Assembly (NCBI GenBank): GCA_904419955.1
Contig: CAJFTO010000003.1
Span: 1-64,000 of the forward strand
DNA from: Candidatus Roslinia caecavium
GTDB lineage: Bacteria > Bacillota > Clostridia > Monoglobales > Monoglobaceae
DNA length: 64,000 bases
Reading direction: 5' to 3'
Shown: piece by piece, positions 10,070 to 19,445 of the stretch
Layout: the number at the start of each line of letters is the position of its first letter
Numbering within the stretch: the stretch's first letter is position 1
Notes under the pieces: model-generated
Seen by the model: only the letters and a program-made list of their open reading frames with translations
Told to the model about the DNA's origin: nothing
Databases searched by the model: none
Translations under genes and position numbers: made by a program

Positions 10070-10131
10070 TTCATCAGCTCCCAATTTATAATAATCTGCG
10101 CGGCTTTAAACCGTCTCTTTCTTTTACCTGT

Positions 10132-10160
10132 ATGATACCGCTTAAAACCTATTTTTACAA
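10132..10160 (-). promoter_or_regulatory. Promoter of the DUF5107 operon
   Basis: Minus strand: TTGTAA (10155-10160), 17-nt spacer, TATCAT (10132-10137). A degenerate 20-bp-phased repeat (TAATTTTGTC then ATAGTATTGT) lies just upstream of -35, in the position of the stronger operators at 3554 and 19034. Confidence 0.6.
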
Positions 10161-10193
10161 TTTACAATACTATATCTTTAATGGACAAAATTA

Positions 10194-10222
10194 TTGACTG
10201 TTTTTATTTAAGGCGCTATAAT
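10194..10222 (+). promoter_or_regulatory. Promoter of the AraC regulator
   Basis: TTGACT (10194-10199), 17-nt spacer, TATAAT (10217-10222): near-consensus sigma-A. The expected transcription start (about 10229) falls on or next to the ATG chosen for the regulator, so the mRNA may be leaderless. Confidence 0.7.
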
Positions 10223-10228
10223 TACAGT

Positions 10229-11119
10229 ATGGATAATTTAAGTAAAGCGGACGGATTTAAATCCCAAAGAATCATTATTTTACCGGAGGATATCCTAAAC
10301 GGGCTGAAAGAAAATCCGCTTGCGTCGAGCGCGTATATTTCGGATATAGGATATTTTCCAAATGCACAATATCATTATAGAGAAAGGCTAAACGGATGCG
10401 ACGCGTACATCCTTATCTACTGCGGCGGCGGCGAGGGGTGGTATTCGATAAACGGAGGCGAAAAACATCGAGTAAAGAAAGGCGAATTGATAATAATGCC
10501 TCCCAACGTCCCGCACGTATACAGTTCGTCGAAAGAAAAGCCGTGGAGCATTTACTGGCTTCATATGAACGGCCGAGATATACAAAATTGTTTTAAGGAC
10601 ATAGACGTAAATTCCCCGGTCTCGCTCACGATAGATATGCAGGCTAAATTTATCGAACTATTCGAAGACGTATACTCTGTCTTCGAGAAGGGTTACGGTG
10701 GGAATAGCATGGTTTACGCTTCAAAGGTCGCCGAACATCTGGCCGGAACGGTATATTTTTCAGCCAACACGGACGACTCGGTCAGAGCCACCAAGGCCGA
10801 GAGAGCGATCGGCTCCGCGATAAGTTTTATGAACAAGAATATAACTAAATCCATAACGATCGAAGATATATGCGAAGCGACTAATTTTTCCGCTCCGCAT
10901 ATAATAAGCCTGTTTAAGAAAGCTACCGGTTACTCGCCGATCAACTATTTTTTAAGGCTTAAAATACAGAACTGCTGTAAATACTTAGACCTTACCGACT
11001 ACAGTATTAAAGAGATCGCATATAAATTCGGCTTTAACGACCCGTATTACTTTTCAAGACTGTTTAAAAAAATAATGGGAACGCCGCCGCTCGACTACAG
11101 AAAAAGAGAAAAGGGCTGA
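10229..11119 (+). CDS. AraC-family transcription regulator with cupin sensor
   Basis: 296 residues from the ATG at 10229. An in-frame ATG at 10181 gives 312 residues, but the strong promoter lies inside that extension, so the shorter form is preferred. The N-terminal half is an AraC-type cupin (GEGWYSINGGEKHRVKKGEL, IMPPNVPHVYSS). The C-terminal ~100 residues hold two helix-turn-helix units (TIEDICEATNFSAPHIISLF and YSIKEIAYKFGFNDPYYFSR-like). It is divergent from the DUF5107/GH-D operon and convergent with the fucosidase gene, so it is the likely local activator of these sugar genes. The inducer, probably a sugar, is unknown. No ribosome binding site precedes the ATG. Confidence 0.85.
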   Translation: MDNLSKADGFKSQRIIILPEDILNGLKENPLASSAYISDIGYFPNAQYHYRERLNGCDAYILIYCGGGEGWYSINGGEKHRVKKGELIIMPPNVPHVYSSSKEKPWSIYWLHMNGRDIQNCFKDIDVNSPVSLTIDMQAKFIELFEDVYSVFEKGYGGNSMVYASKVAEHLAGTVYFSANTDDSVRATKAERAIGSAISFMNKNITKSITIEDICEATNFSAPHIISLFKKATGYSPINYFLRLKIQNCCKYLDLTDYSIKEIAYKFGFNDPYYFSRLFKKIMGTPPLDYRKREKG

Positions 11120-11229
11120 TTTGTTGTCAAATTCCACCCGCCGCGGCGGTCGGCTTCGCGGGTTCTCCCAATAATACGGCCGCGCATAGAGCGGCGCGAC
11201 AGCAAATACCGCAAACAACGACGAACTTA

Positions 11230-11260
11230 AAACGGGACCGCTTATCCGGCGGCCCCGTTT
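11230..11260. terminator. Shared terminator between AraC and fucosidase genes
   Basis: A 12-bp stem with one mismatch (AAACGGGACCGC/GCGGCCCCGTTT), 7-nt loop and T-rich flanks on both strands. It sits between two converging genes and can serve both. Confidence 0.7.
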
Positions 11261-11299
11261 CTTTAATTTAGGAAGAAATCTATTTTTTAAAATTTTTAA

Positions 11300-14200
11300 C
11301 TATTTAGTCGTATACTCAGTAGCAAAGGTATATGAAGGCAAACCTGTGCTATCCGTGAGGTTCGGCGACTCCGGATACGCGCCAAAAGCGTATCTTGCTT
11401 TGACCGGAGCGCCGACCTCGTCGGCGCTGAGTATAACTTTATTCCCCTGTATTTCAGCCGAAGCCGTGTAATATACGCCGTCTTCCCCTGCTATCTCAAA
11501 TCCGTTTAATATGTTAGGATCCAAGACCATCGTATTTACCAATATCTGCGTCTGATAGTCGGCGTACTGCTCGAGAGGCATTATCTGCAGATCGCCCGTG
11601 CAGTCGAACGTGAGTTCTATCGTATTTCCGTTTGCCGCCATGGACTGATACAGCGGACCTCTCGCGTAATCCACGCCGCCGTATACGTCGGACTTCGCGT
11701 ACTGAGCGAATCTCTCCGCGATTATCGCCTTTCCGTAAGGATGTATATCGTTACGCGCGTTACCGGAACCCTGATTATAGCTTCCTACCTCGTCGAGGGT
11801 TGAGACTATTCCTACGTTCGTCCGGTTAGCAACTTTATCTAAAGTCCAAACCTGAGCCGCTCTTATATTTTCAAAGTTCTGGTTGCCGTATCTTGCAAGC
11901 TGAGCGTACCAGAACGGAAGATCCTCGTCGCCGAACAGTTCTCTGTAACCGTCGATCAATCCGGCCATCCTGTCGCTGTACTCGCCGGCGGGCATATATT
12001 CGTTAGCTTCGCCCTGATAGAAGAGAACGCCGGATACCGCGAAGTTTCTGCAAGGATATATCCTGTTGTTAAACAGATTTCCACCAACTTCCCATCTGTC
12101 TATAGCCGTACCGCCGACGGCCGTGGATATGAGTCCTATCGGACGACCCGTCTCTTCATTTAGCTGCTGCGCGAAATAGTAGCCTATCTGCGAAGCGTTC
12201 CTAGCTACCGAGAACGACATTTCTTTCCATACCGTACCGTCTACGTCCGGAACGTTCTCGGACGGCTCCTCGGATCCGTTAGTACCTTTTGATAAAAGAT
12301 CTATCGTCCTGATATTAGGATTCTCGGCTCTGTCAGGATTATTGTTTAAGTCCTCGTTCGTATCGGCAAGACCGCTCATCCAATATTCCATATTAGACTG
12401 TCCCCCAAGGATATATACGTCGCCCATAATGATGTTTCCATACGTCTTAACTTCCTCGCCGCATGTAACGGTCATCGTATAATTTCCGCCGGCTTTCTGA
12501 GCGGCAAGCTCGACCTGCCACGTTCCGTCGTCTTCTGCGGCAGCGGTGGAGCTTACGCTCGCGCCGCTTTCCTGATCTTTAAGTTCTACCGTTATCTCGT
12601 CTCCGGCGATCGCGCTTCCCCAAACGTTTATGGGTTCGTCAGCCTGGAACATCATATTCTCAGAGAATACGTTCGGCAGATTAAACGCGCTCTCAACCGT
12701 CTTCTCGGTTACAAATTCCTTACCTATCGGCTGCATATTATCCGTCCACACGAAAGCTTTGAGCTTGTAGTCGCCGCCTTTTCTCGGAACGTCTAACTTG
12801 ACCGCCGTCTCAAATATGCCTCTGTCGTCAAATGTAACGTCCGTAATATTCTCCGAATCTATCAAAACGTCATTGTCGTCGTACAGACCTACGAATATCT
12901 GACCGTCTTCAGCTCCGTTCGCGTTATAGACGTTTACATATACTTCATTCTCCTGACCGAACAACAATTCTCCCGTCTTTGTATCGAGCGAATTGATCGT
13001 CCATCTGTCGGCTTCGCCCGCGCTGTACGTACCTAACTTTAAGTTATCGATATATACGCTTGCGTTAGATCCCGACCACTTATGTCCGATAGCTATATCC
13101 GTAACGCTTCCGATCGTTATCGGGTCGGTTTCGTTAAGATCTATAGCCTCGGCCGCCGGTCTGAACCAAATATCGCCGTCGTCGGACAGTATAAACGCGT
13201 CGTTAACTTTGACCGCGTATTGATTTGCCGTCGTATCTACGTAGAACTTGAAGTTAAACCACTTGCTATATGTGTTCTCCATACCTCTCGCTATAGAATA
13301 AGCCTTAGCATAATCGCCGTAATCGCCCATTCCTACAAGTTCAAGACTGTTGCCGTTAAGTCTCACAGCCGCGAATCTCTGCGAACCGCTCTTAAGAGCT
13401 ACGTACATCTTATTGTTAATGTCGTAATACGATGGAGCGTCGAACATTACGTCGAACTCAACGTATCCCTGACCGCTGAGCGGCTCGTACGAATTAGACT
13501 CGTTGTCTAACTTTACGCCAAGCTCTGAAGTATTCCACCAATCGGTAGAATTAAACTTTAAGCTGTCGGTATATTTGCCTTTATCTTCGATGCTTATCGC
13601 ATATGCGTTTCCGCTGCTATACCAGCCTTCGCCTCCGCTGCTTATAATACCGGCAAGTCCTTCTCTTGAGAAGTCTTCGGTAGTCGTTACGTTTCCTATA
13701 AGGTAATCAGCCGGTTTAACGTCTACGTCGAATATCTTGATAAATTCTACGCCCTGATTCTCGGCTGATTTCGGCGCTATCTTAACCGCTATTTGCTTAC
13801 CTGCCGCCATACCTGTTACGTCAAACGTTATACCGGTCTCTTCGCTAGCGGTTCCGCTCGCTACAGGATTCTCAAGCGGCGAGCCGTTGTCAATGATATA
13901 CGCTTCCCAAGTCGTACCTTCTTCGGCTTCGCCCAGCAGCGATCCGTAGTTATACGATATAACCGCCGGCTGTCCGTTTGTTATAACGTTCGACTCAAGA
14001 TCGATATCGTATACGTAAGGAGCTATACCGCTTTCGGTATTCGCCGACGTCTGCCACATCGTGTTGCCGCCGAACGAAAGTTCGTTGCCTGTTTCAGCGT
14101 TAACGAACGAATAATATGTAACTCCGTTCCGTCTCGCGCTTTCAATATTCCATTTTTCAGCGCCCGCGCCCGGCTCCGCCAAAGCCGCGGTTCCGTCTTG

Positions 14201-17200
14201 ATCTACGATCACGCCGCCGTTCCTTACGCTTGAGATCGAATACGTGCCGTCCGAGTTAACGCTTACGTTCCACATCTGCTGCACGTCTGTAAGAGCGTCC
14301 CACATAACAAGCCTTGTTCCGGCCGCCGCCGGAGCAGTCGATTCGATCGTCATATACTTTGTAGTATTATTAAGACGGAACTTTGTAAGTCCGTTACCGT
14401 CGTCCTCCACATACCAAATAAAATGTTCGGATATCTGGTAGTCGTCCGCCTGATACAGACCAAGCGACCAGCCGTTTCCAACCGGAGGTCCTCCGTTAGC
14501 CTGCATGTACAGACCTTTGGTCTTGCTCATGAGCATATAAGCCGACGCGTCTCCGCTGTACGGCGCAAGCTCGAAGAGCTGATTCTCGTTATATACGTCT
14601 ACCGGAGCCATAACGGCCTGATCGCCGTCGTTGATCGTTACGGCCATTCCGCTGTAAGCGCTGATAAGTCTGAAGTATCTATCGTCGTCGTAATCTACTA
14701 TCCACTTCTGCGTAGCGCCGCCCGTAAGCTGCGACGTCTCATAGAGTCCGCTCTCGTTTGCGTCAAGAGTAGCTCCCGTATTCATATTCGTAAACTTATA
14801 CGTGCCCGGGTTGAACGCAGTTCCGCCCTCGTTGAGGACTATGAAGCCGTCTAATTGCACCCAGCTCCAACCGGCGCCGCCTGTTCCCGTATTTGTAATC
14901 TTTAACGTATGAGTTCCGTTAGGCAATGCCGGCGATTGCCATATGTTTGAATTTCCGGCGCCATAGCCCAAACTTGAATCGCCTGTGCTTACAGTACCCA
15001 TATCTACGCCGTCGAGTTCAAGCCCTATATCGCCGTTAACGTTATTAAGCTCTGACAGTATCTCTATACCCGTGCCGTTAAATTCTACGGTCATACTGTC
15101 TCCAGCCGTTACGCTTAATCTAACGTCTCCCATATAATCGTTATAAGCGTAACCGTTTCCGTCTACCTCTCTGCCCGGATATCTCTGCCAACCGCCTTCA
15201 TACGTAATTATCGGATTATCGTCGTTTACATATGTAAAATATTGACCTTTTACGGCAAACGCGTCGAACTCTAAATAGGTATCGTTATCTCTCTTTTCGA
15301 TTTTTATAGTATGCTGTCCGTATGGAAGCTCTTCGCTCGAAAATACCACGCTCTGTCCTGTATATGAATCCTCTATAGAATCGTATACGCCTTTCGAGTC
15401 TCCGTCAATATACACTTCAAACGTGCCTTTACCTATGTCCGTTTCGGCAAGCATATCTATGCCTGTTCCGGTAAACGTGTACTCAATCGTAGAACCGGCT
15501 GTAAGAGCGAAATGAATATCGTCGTTATAATCATTCTTATCGGCTCCTCTCGCACCGTTTGGACTAAATCCATTATACTGGATCCTCGAGTCGTTATCGT
15601 TTATGATCCTACCGGTCGTCAAAGGACTTCCGTTCTTTTTAAGTAGTACGTATTCGGCTCCCGCCTCTGTGTCGAAGGTTATGAGAGTCGAGGTCTCCGT
15701 AACCGTTACGGGCGTGAGCTCCTCGCCGTCCAGCTTAAATACGCCTACGTCCTGCCAGTTTGCAGCCGCGTTCTTATAAATGTTAACCGTGTTGCCCGCT
15801 TTAGAGAGGATCTTAGCCGATTTCAATGTATAATCGTCCCAGCTGAAGTCCACTTCAAACGCGCCCGGTCCTGTCATACCCTCTATATCTCCTTCAGCCC
15901 ACTGTCTCGGAAGAGCCGGTAAGAATTCGATCCTGTCCGAATGGGTCTGAAGCAGCATATCCGCAGTCGCCTCGCCGACGCCAAACGTACCGTCTATGAT
16001 ATATACGTCCGTCGGAGCCAAGGCTATACCCTCGGGAGATATGCTCAAAAGGTTAGGCCATGTGAACGTGTCGCCTTGTAATTTGAGGTATTCGTAAGCC
16101 TTTTCGCCGTCCTTCAATCTTGCATACATACCCTGAGCGTTTACCGCCGTCCATTCCGTATGCTCAAAATCGCTGCGGTCAAAACGTCTCTGCATCGATA
16201 CCAGCGCCGCATGCGCGAGTTCCGGCGTCTTATCCGGCGTAATGTCGTCGTACGGGAACAAACCGAGCAAATGCGACGTATGTCTGTGGTTTGTATTTCC
16301 GTCGTCGGTCGGATTAAACGGCCACTCAGCTAAGTTGCCTGTAGACTGAACCTTATAAGGATAGATCCCGGCCTTTTTCTCAGCTACCGCGTTATAGTAT
16401 GCGTCGTGCTCCATATCGAGTATATCGTAGCATCTGAGGACCTGCTCGAATATATCATTAATTATGGTGATCTCCATTGTAGACATCATCTCGATATTAC
16501 CATGCTCAGGCGAGCTGCTGGGCGCGGTTACCCAGTAAGTATTGCCGTCGTCGTCTGTATACTGGATCATATAATTCAGGTAGAAGTCAGCCGTATCCTT
16601 AAGTATCTGGAATCCAGTATCGCGCAGGAAATCAATATCCCATGTCGCGTCAAAGTAATTCATAACTTCCTGAACAAGCCAAGCTCCGCAGGTTGTATTA
16701 CCATGCCATGCGCCGACTTCGCCTGTGTTTCCGGTATAACCGAAACCGTTAGTCGCTATAGAGGTCACCCAACCTGTTCCTATACCTATCTCTTCATTAC
16801 CCGTCGTAGCATACTGCTTGGAAGCCGTTATCTTACCGTGAGGTATCAGGATATTCTTTAAGAAATTAAAGATAGGTATCTCGCTTTCAGCGAGGTTAGC
16901 CGAAGTGGACATCCACTGGTTCATCTCTATATTGATATCTAGGTGATAGTCGTTAGTCCACGCCATATTTGCCGCCACGTTGTCGTTCCACATTCCCTGC
17001 AGATTCATCGGCATCGGCGAGTTTTCTCTCGAACCCGCTATCATCAGATAACGCGCGTACTGATACCAAAGCGACATAAAGCTTCCGTCTATCTCCGCGC
17101 CGTTTCTGATTTTTTCAAATCTAACGTCGGTCGGATCCTGAGAAAGCAGTTCGTCGTCCGGACCTATCTCGACCTTCATTCTGTCAAAGAAAGGCTGTAC

Positions 17201-18955
17201 GTCGTTTATATGCTCGCTCTTGAGCTCGTCGTACGATCTTGCGGCCGCCGCGTCAAGCTGCGACTTGCAATTTTCTTTGGTGTTTTGTACAAAGTTCTCT
17301 CCCGCGGTAAAGTCCGTGCCGATAGAGAGTATCAATACGACTTCGTCCGCGCCGTCTACGTGCAGACCGTTTTCGTCGTATGCAACCGAGCCGCCCGTAT
17401 TTATAGCTTTCAAATATCCGAACGTCTTAACCCCGTTCGTTACGTTAGAATTATTATGTACCGCGCCGTCCCATTCAAGATAATCGGCGCCCGCGATAAC
17501 CGTACCGGTTCCGCCGTTGATCTCCTCGGTCTCGAAGTTTACGTCAAACGTAATCGAACCCGCGTCGTCGGCCGAATATTTCATTACGAGGACCTGAGCG
17601 GGATTGCTCAGAAAAGCTTCTCTCGAATAGCTCGTTCCGTCCATATCATAGTTTACCGTAGATACGGCGGTCCTCAGATCGAGCGCTCTCTTATAGTTCT
17701 GTATCTCGTCGCCCGATACTTCGTGGTTAAAGCTCAGTTTTCCAAACGGTCTGTTCGTTCCGAACATACTGTTCGATTCGCCGCCCCACATGCTTAAGTA
17801 CGACTGAAGCAAATTATAATCCGGGCTGTCTTTCATAAGCTCGTCCTGGATCATCTGTATAAGCGCCTGGCCGTCGGAGCCCGTGTTGTCCGCGTCGAGG
17901 CCCTCCGCCTCCGCTCCGGACCAAGCCGTTACTTCGCTGAGCGAGACGGTATCCGTCGATACGTCGCCCCAGATCATAGCTCCGATCCTGCCGTTACCTA
18001 AAGGAAGGGATTCGGACCATGACTGAGCCGGCATTCTATACCACATCGTCATCGGTTCCGTCGGCGCTTCCGCCGCGCCCGTGAAACTCATCATATTCCA
18101 TGTGGAAATAGAAAGCGTATCCAAGATTATTCCTCCGTACCAGTTAGAACCTATGTTATTGATCTTTATACTACCAAGCGACAGAGAAGAACTCTGATTC
18201 GCAGGACCGACGTCTCCGCTCGTGCTCGCCGGTATCCATTCGCCGTGCGAACCTATACTTAAAACGTCGCCGTTATGATTTACTTGATAAGTATTCGTCT
18301 CAGGATCTAAATAAATCGTCAAAGTCTTTATAAGCTTAAAGATATTATCGCGGCCTTTCGCGAGTTCATACCTTATATTCTGATCCTTAGAATCGTTCAA
18401 AGCTATGAGGTTTAAAGTGATATCGTCCGCTCCATTATCTCTTGTATAAACCTCTAAAGCCATGAAAGTGTTTCCCGACTTATCCTGAAACTCCAGCCTG
18501 TTCTGGCTGCCGTTCCAAAATCCGCCGAAGTCGGCGTCCATACCATACTGTAACGATACGGCCGTTCTGCCGGAAGTCGCCTCGTCGAACGTAGCCGCGT
18601 CTATTTCTTTCGAGGCCGCGTTCTCGGCCAAGTCGAGCGTTAAGCTGGTGTTTGCTCCCCAGTCAACGCTTGAAAAACGTATCGCGTTACTTCCTGTGCT
18701 AAATCCGGTTCCCGTGTCTATCGCCCACTTTTCTCCTTCGATCGTCCAACCGTCTTGCTGTCCGCTTACAATTGTTTTTATGTCCGGGTCTTCAAAATTC
18801 TCAGAATAAATAGCGGGGTTCGTGGATAATATGTATTCGTCCCCGTCTTCCTGAGCCGAAGCCTTGTCCATACCGTATACCGCGGGCATAACCGAGCCCA
18901 AGACCGATATGGCGGTTAAACATGAAAACAATTTAACCAACAACCTTTTACTCAT
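11300..18955 (-). CDS. Giant secreted GH95 fucosidase / lectin / sialate O-acetylesterase-type enzyme
   Basis: 2551 residues; ATG behind GGAGGG. Signal peptide 1-29; LamG-like module ~45-290; GH95 catalytic region ~300-1110 with MPAQSWSESLPLGNGRIGAM, HLDINIEMNQW (~671-681), SSSPEH with likely acid E817, NHRHTSHLLGLFP (~889-901) and IIDGTFG (D988). Two beta-sandwich modules of carbohydrate-binding type follow (~1120-1240 and 1245-1375), then a ricin-type beta-trefoil region (~1380-1640) and a second LamG-like module (~1755-1975). The C-terminal SGNH/SASA esterase has GGQSNM (S2187), FYQGEANEY and DIHP (D2403, H2405). Known GH95 members remove alpha-L-fucose (some alpha-L-galactose), and SASA-type enzymes remove acetyl groups, so the protein probably deacetylates and defucosylates one decorated glycan outside the cell. 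Whether that is mucin or plant wall cannot be told. No SLH or sortase anchor was seen. Confidence 0.88.
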   Translation of the reverse strand: MSKRLLVKLFSCLTAISVLGSVMPAVYGMDKASAQEDGDEYILSTNPAIYSENFEDPDIKTIVSGQQDGWTIEGEKWAIDTGTGFSTGSNAIRFSSVDWGANTSLTLDLAENAASKEIDAATFDEATSGRTAVSLQYGMDADFGGFWNGSQNRLEFQDKSGNTFMALEVYTRDNGADDITLNLIALNDSKDQNIRYELAKGRDNIFKLIKTLTIYLDPETNTYQVNHNGDVLSIGSHGEWIPASTSGDVGPANQSSSLSLGSIKINNIGSNWYGGIILDTLSISTWNMMSFTGAAEAPTEPMTMWYRMPAQSWSESLPLGNGRIGAMIWGDVSTDTVSLSEVTAWSGAEAEGLDADNTGSDGQALIQMIQDELMKDSPDYNLLQSYLSMWGGESNSMFGTNRPFGKLSFNHEVSGDEIQNYKRALDLRTAVSTVNYDMDGTSYSREAFLSNPAQVLVMKYSADDAGSITFDVNFETEEINGGTGTVIAGADYLEWDGAVHNNSNVTNGVKTFGYLKAINTGGSVAYDENGLHVDGADEVVLILSIGTDFTAGENFVQNTKENCKSQLDAAAARSYDELKSEHINDVQPFFDRMKVEIGPDDELLSQDPTDVRFEKIRNGAEIDGSFMSLWYQYARYLMIAGSRENSPMPMNLQGMWNDNVAANMAWTNDYHLDINIEMNQWMSTSANLAESEIPIFNFLKNILIPHGKITASKQYATTGNEEIGIGTGWVTSIATNGFGYTGNTGEVGAWHGNTTCGAWLVQEVMNYFDATWDIDFLRDTGFQILKDTADFYLNYMIQYTDDDGNTYWVTAPSSSPEHGNIEMMSTMEITIINDIFEQVLRCYDILDMEHDAYYNAVAEKKAGIYPYKVQSTGNLAEWPFNPTDDGNTNHRHTSHLLGLFPYDDITPDKTPELAHAALVSMQRRFDRSDFEHTEWTAVNAQGMYARLKDGEKAYEYLKLQGDTFTWPNLLSISPEGIALAPTDVYIIDGTFGVGEATADMLLQTHSDRIEFLPALPRQWAEGDIEGMTGPGAFEVDFSWDDYTLKSAKILSKAGNTVNIYKNAAANWQDVGVFKLDGEELTPVTVTETSTLITFDTEAGAEYVLLKKNGSPLTTGRIINDNDSRIQYNGFSPNGARGADKNDYNDDIHFALTAGSTIEYTFTGTGIDMLAETDIGKGTFEVYIDGDSKGVYDSIEDSYTGQSVVFSSEELPYGQHTIKIEKRDNDTYLEFDAFAVKGQYFTYVNDDNPIITYEGGWQRYPGREVDGNGYAYNDYMGDVRLSVTAGDSMTVEFNGTGIEILSELNNVNGDIGLELDGVDMGTVSTGDSSLGYGAGNSNIWQSPALPNGTHTLKITNTGTGGAGWSWVQLDGFIVLNEGGTAFNPGTYKFTNMNTGATLDANESGLYETSQLTGGATQKWIVDYDDDRYFRLISAYSGMAVTINDGDQAVMAPVDVYNENQLFELAPYSGDASAYMLMSKTKGLYMQANGGPPVGNGWSLGLYQADDYQISEHFIWYVEDDGNGLTKFRLNNTTKYMTIESTAPAAAGTRLVMWDALTDVQQMWNVSVNSDGTYSISSVRNGGVIVDQDGTAALAEPGAGAEKWNIESARRNGVTYYSFVNAETGNELSFGGNTMWQTSANTESGIAPYVYDIDLESNVITNGQPAVISYNYGSLLGEAEEGTTWEAYIIDNGSPLENPVASGTASEETGITFDVTGMAAGKQIAVKIAPKSAENQGVEFIKIFDVDVKPADYLIGNVTTTEDFSREGLAGIISSGGEGWYSSGNAYAISIEDKGKYTDSLKFNSTDWWNTSELGVKLDNESNSYEPLSGQGYVEFDVMFDAPSYYDINNKMYVALKSGSQRFAAVRLNGNSLELVGMGDYGDYAKAYSIARGMENTYSKWFNFKFYVDTTANQYAVKVNDAFILSDDGDIWFRPAAEAIDLNETDPITIGSVTDIAIGHKWSGSNASVYIDNLKLGTYSAGEADRWTINSLDTKTGELLFGQENEVYVNVYNANGAEDGQIFVGLYDDNDVLIDSENITDVTFDDRGIFETAVKLDVPRKGGDYKLKAFVWTDNMQPIGKEFVTEKTVESAFNLPNVFSENMMFQADEPINVWGSAIAGDEITVELKDQESGASVSSTAAAEDDGTWQVELAAQKAGGNYTMTVTCGEEVKTYGNIIMGDVYILGGQSNMEYWMSGLADTNEDLNNNPDRAENPNIRTIDLLSKGTNGSEEPSENVPDVDGTVWKEMSFSVARNASQIGYYFAQQLNEETGRPIGLISTAVGGTAIDRWEVGGNLFNNRIYPCRNFAVSGVLFYQGEANEYMPAGEYSDRMAGLIDGYRELFGDEDLPFWYAQLARYGNQNFENIRAAQVWTLDKVANRTNVGIVSTLDEVGSYNQGSGNARNDIHPYGKAIIAERFAQYAKSDVYGGVDYARGPLYQSMAANGNTIELTFDCTGDLQIMPLEQYADYQTQILVNTMVLDPNILNGFEIAGEDGVYYTASAEIQGNKVILSADEVGAPVKARYAFGAYPESPNLTDSTGLPSYTFATEYTTK

Positions 18956-19000
18956 TTACTAAACCCTCCAATCATGTTTTGGTTTAATTTTTACAGATTT

Positions 19001-19028
19001 ACTATACCACCGCTCTGCTAAATTGCAA
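19001..19028 (-). promoter_or_regulatory. Promoter of the fucosidase gene
   Basis: Minus strand: TTGCAA (19023-19028), 16-nt spacer, TATAGT (19001-19006), about 45 nt before the start codon. Confidence 0.6.
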
Positions 19029-19033
19029 AGATT

Positions 19034-19063
19034 GAAAAAAATAATCTTTTATAGAAAAATTTA
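19034..19063 (-). promoter_or_regulatory. Direct-repeat operator, second copy
   Basis: GAAAAAAATA (19034-19043) and GAAAAATTTA (19054-19063) are spaced 20 bp apart, 5 nt upstream of the -35 box. The intervening ATCTTTTATA also resembles ATCTAACATA of the copy at 3554-3583. Likely bound by the same AraC-type activator. Confidence 0.55.
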
Positions 19064-19373
19064 ATTTTTCAGTTGTTAATAAGGTATTTTTGCCTTTATA
19101 TTATATTTTGATTAATTTTATATTTGTTTTTTAACTATTTTTATATATAATTCTTATTTGATTTTTAACTTTTACATATTTATAGCTATTTATATAAATA
19201 TTTTTACAAAAAATAATAAATTTTACATCTAAAACTAATAATTTTAAAAGACAAAAAGCTCTAAATCTTAAATAAATTTAGCGTATAAAGCTTTCGTTTA
19301 ACCCCAAAAATTACATATGTGAAGCTATATACGTTTACAGATTTTGATTTTTGAATATTGAATATATACGCAT
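19064..19373. other. AT-rich intergenic stretch
   Basis: Very A+T-rich DNA between the fucosidase operator and the ECF operon terminator, with runs of TTTATAT and TTTTAC. No gene, hairpin or RNA element was recognised. Confidence 0.5.
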
Positions 19374-19410
19374 AAAAAAGCAAAATAGAGTATACAAATC
19401 TCTATTTTGC
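19374..19410 (-). terminator. Terminator of the ECF transporter operon
   Basis: An 11-bp perfect stem (GCAAAATAGAG/CTCTATTTTGC) with a 9-nt loop followed on the minus strand by TTTTTT: a textbook intrinsic terminator 35 nt after the stop codon. Confidence 0.9.
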
Positions 19411-19445
19411 CAAAAGATAAATTATAAACTTTGATTAAAGTTTCT

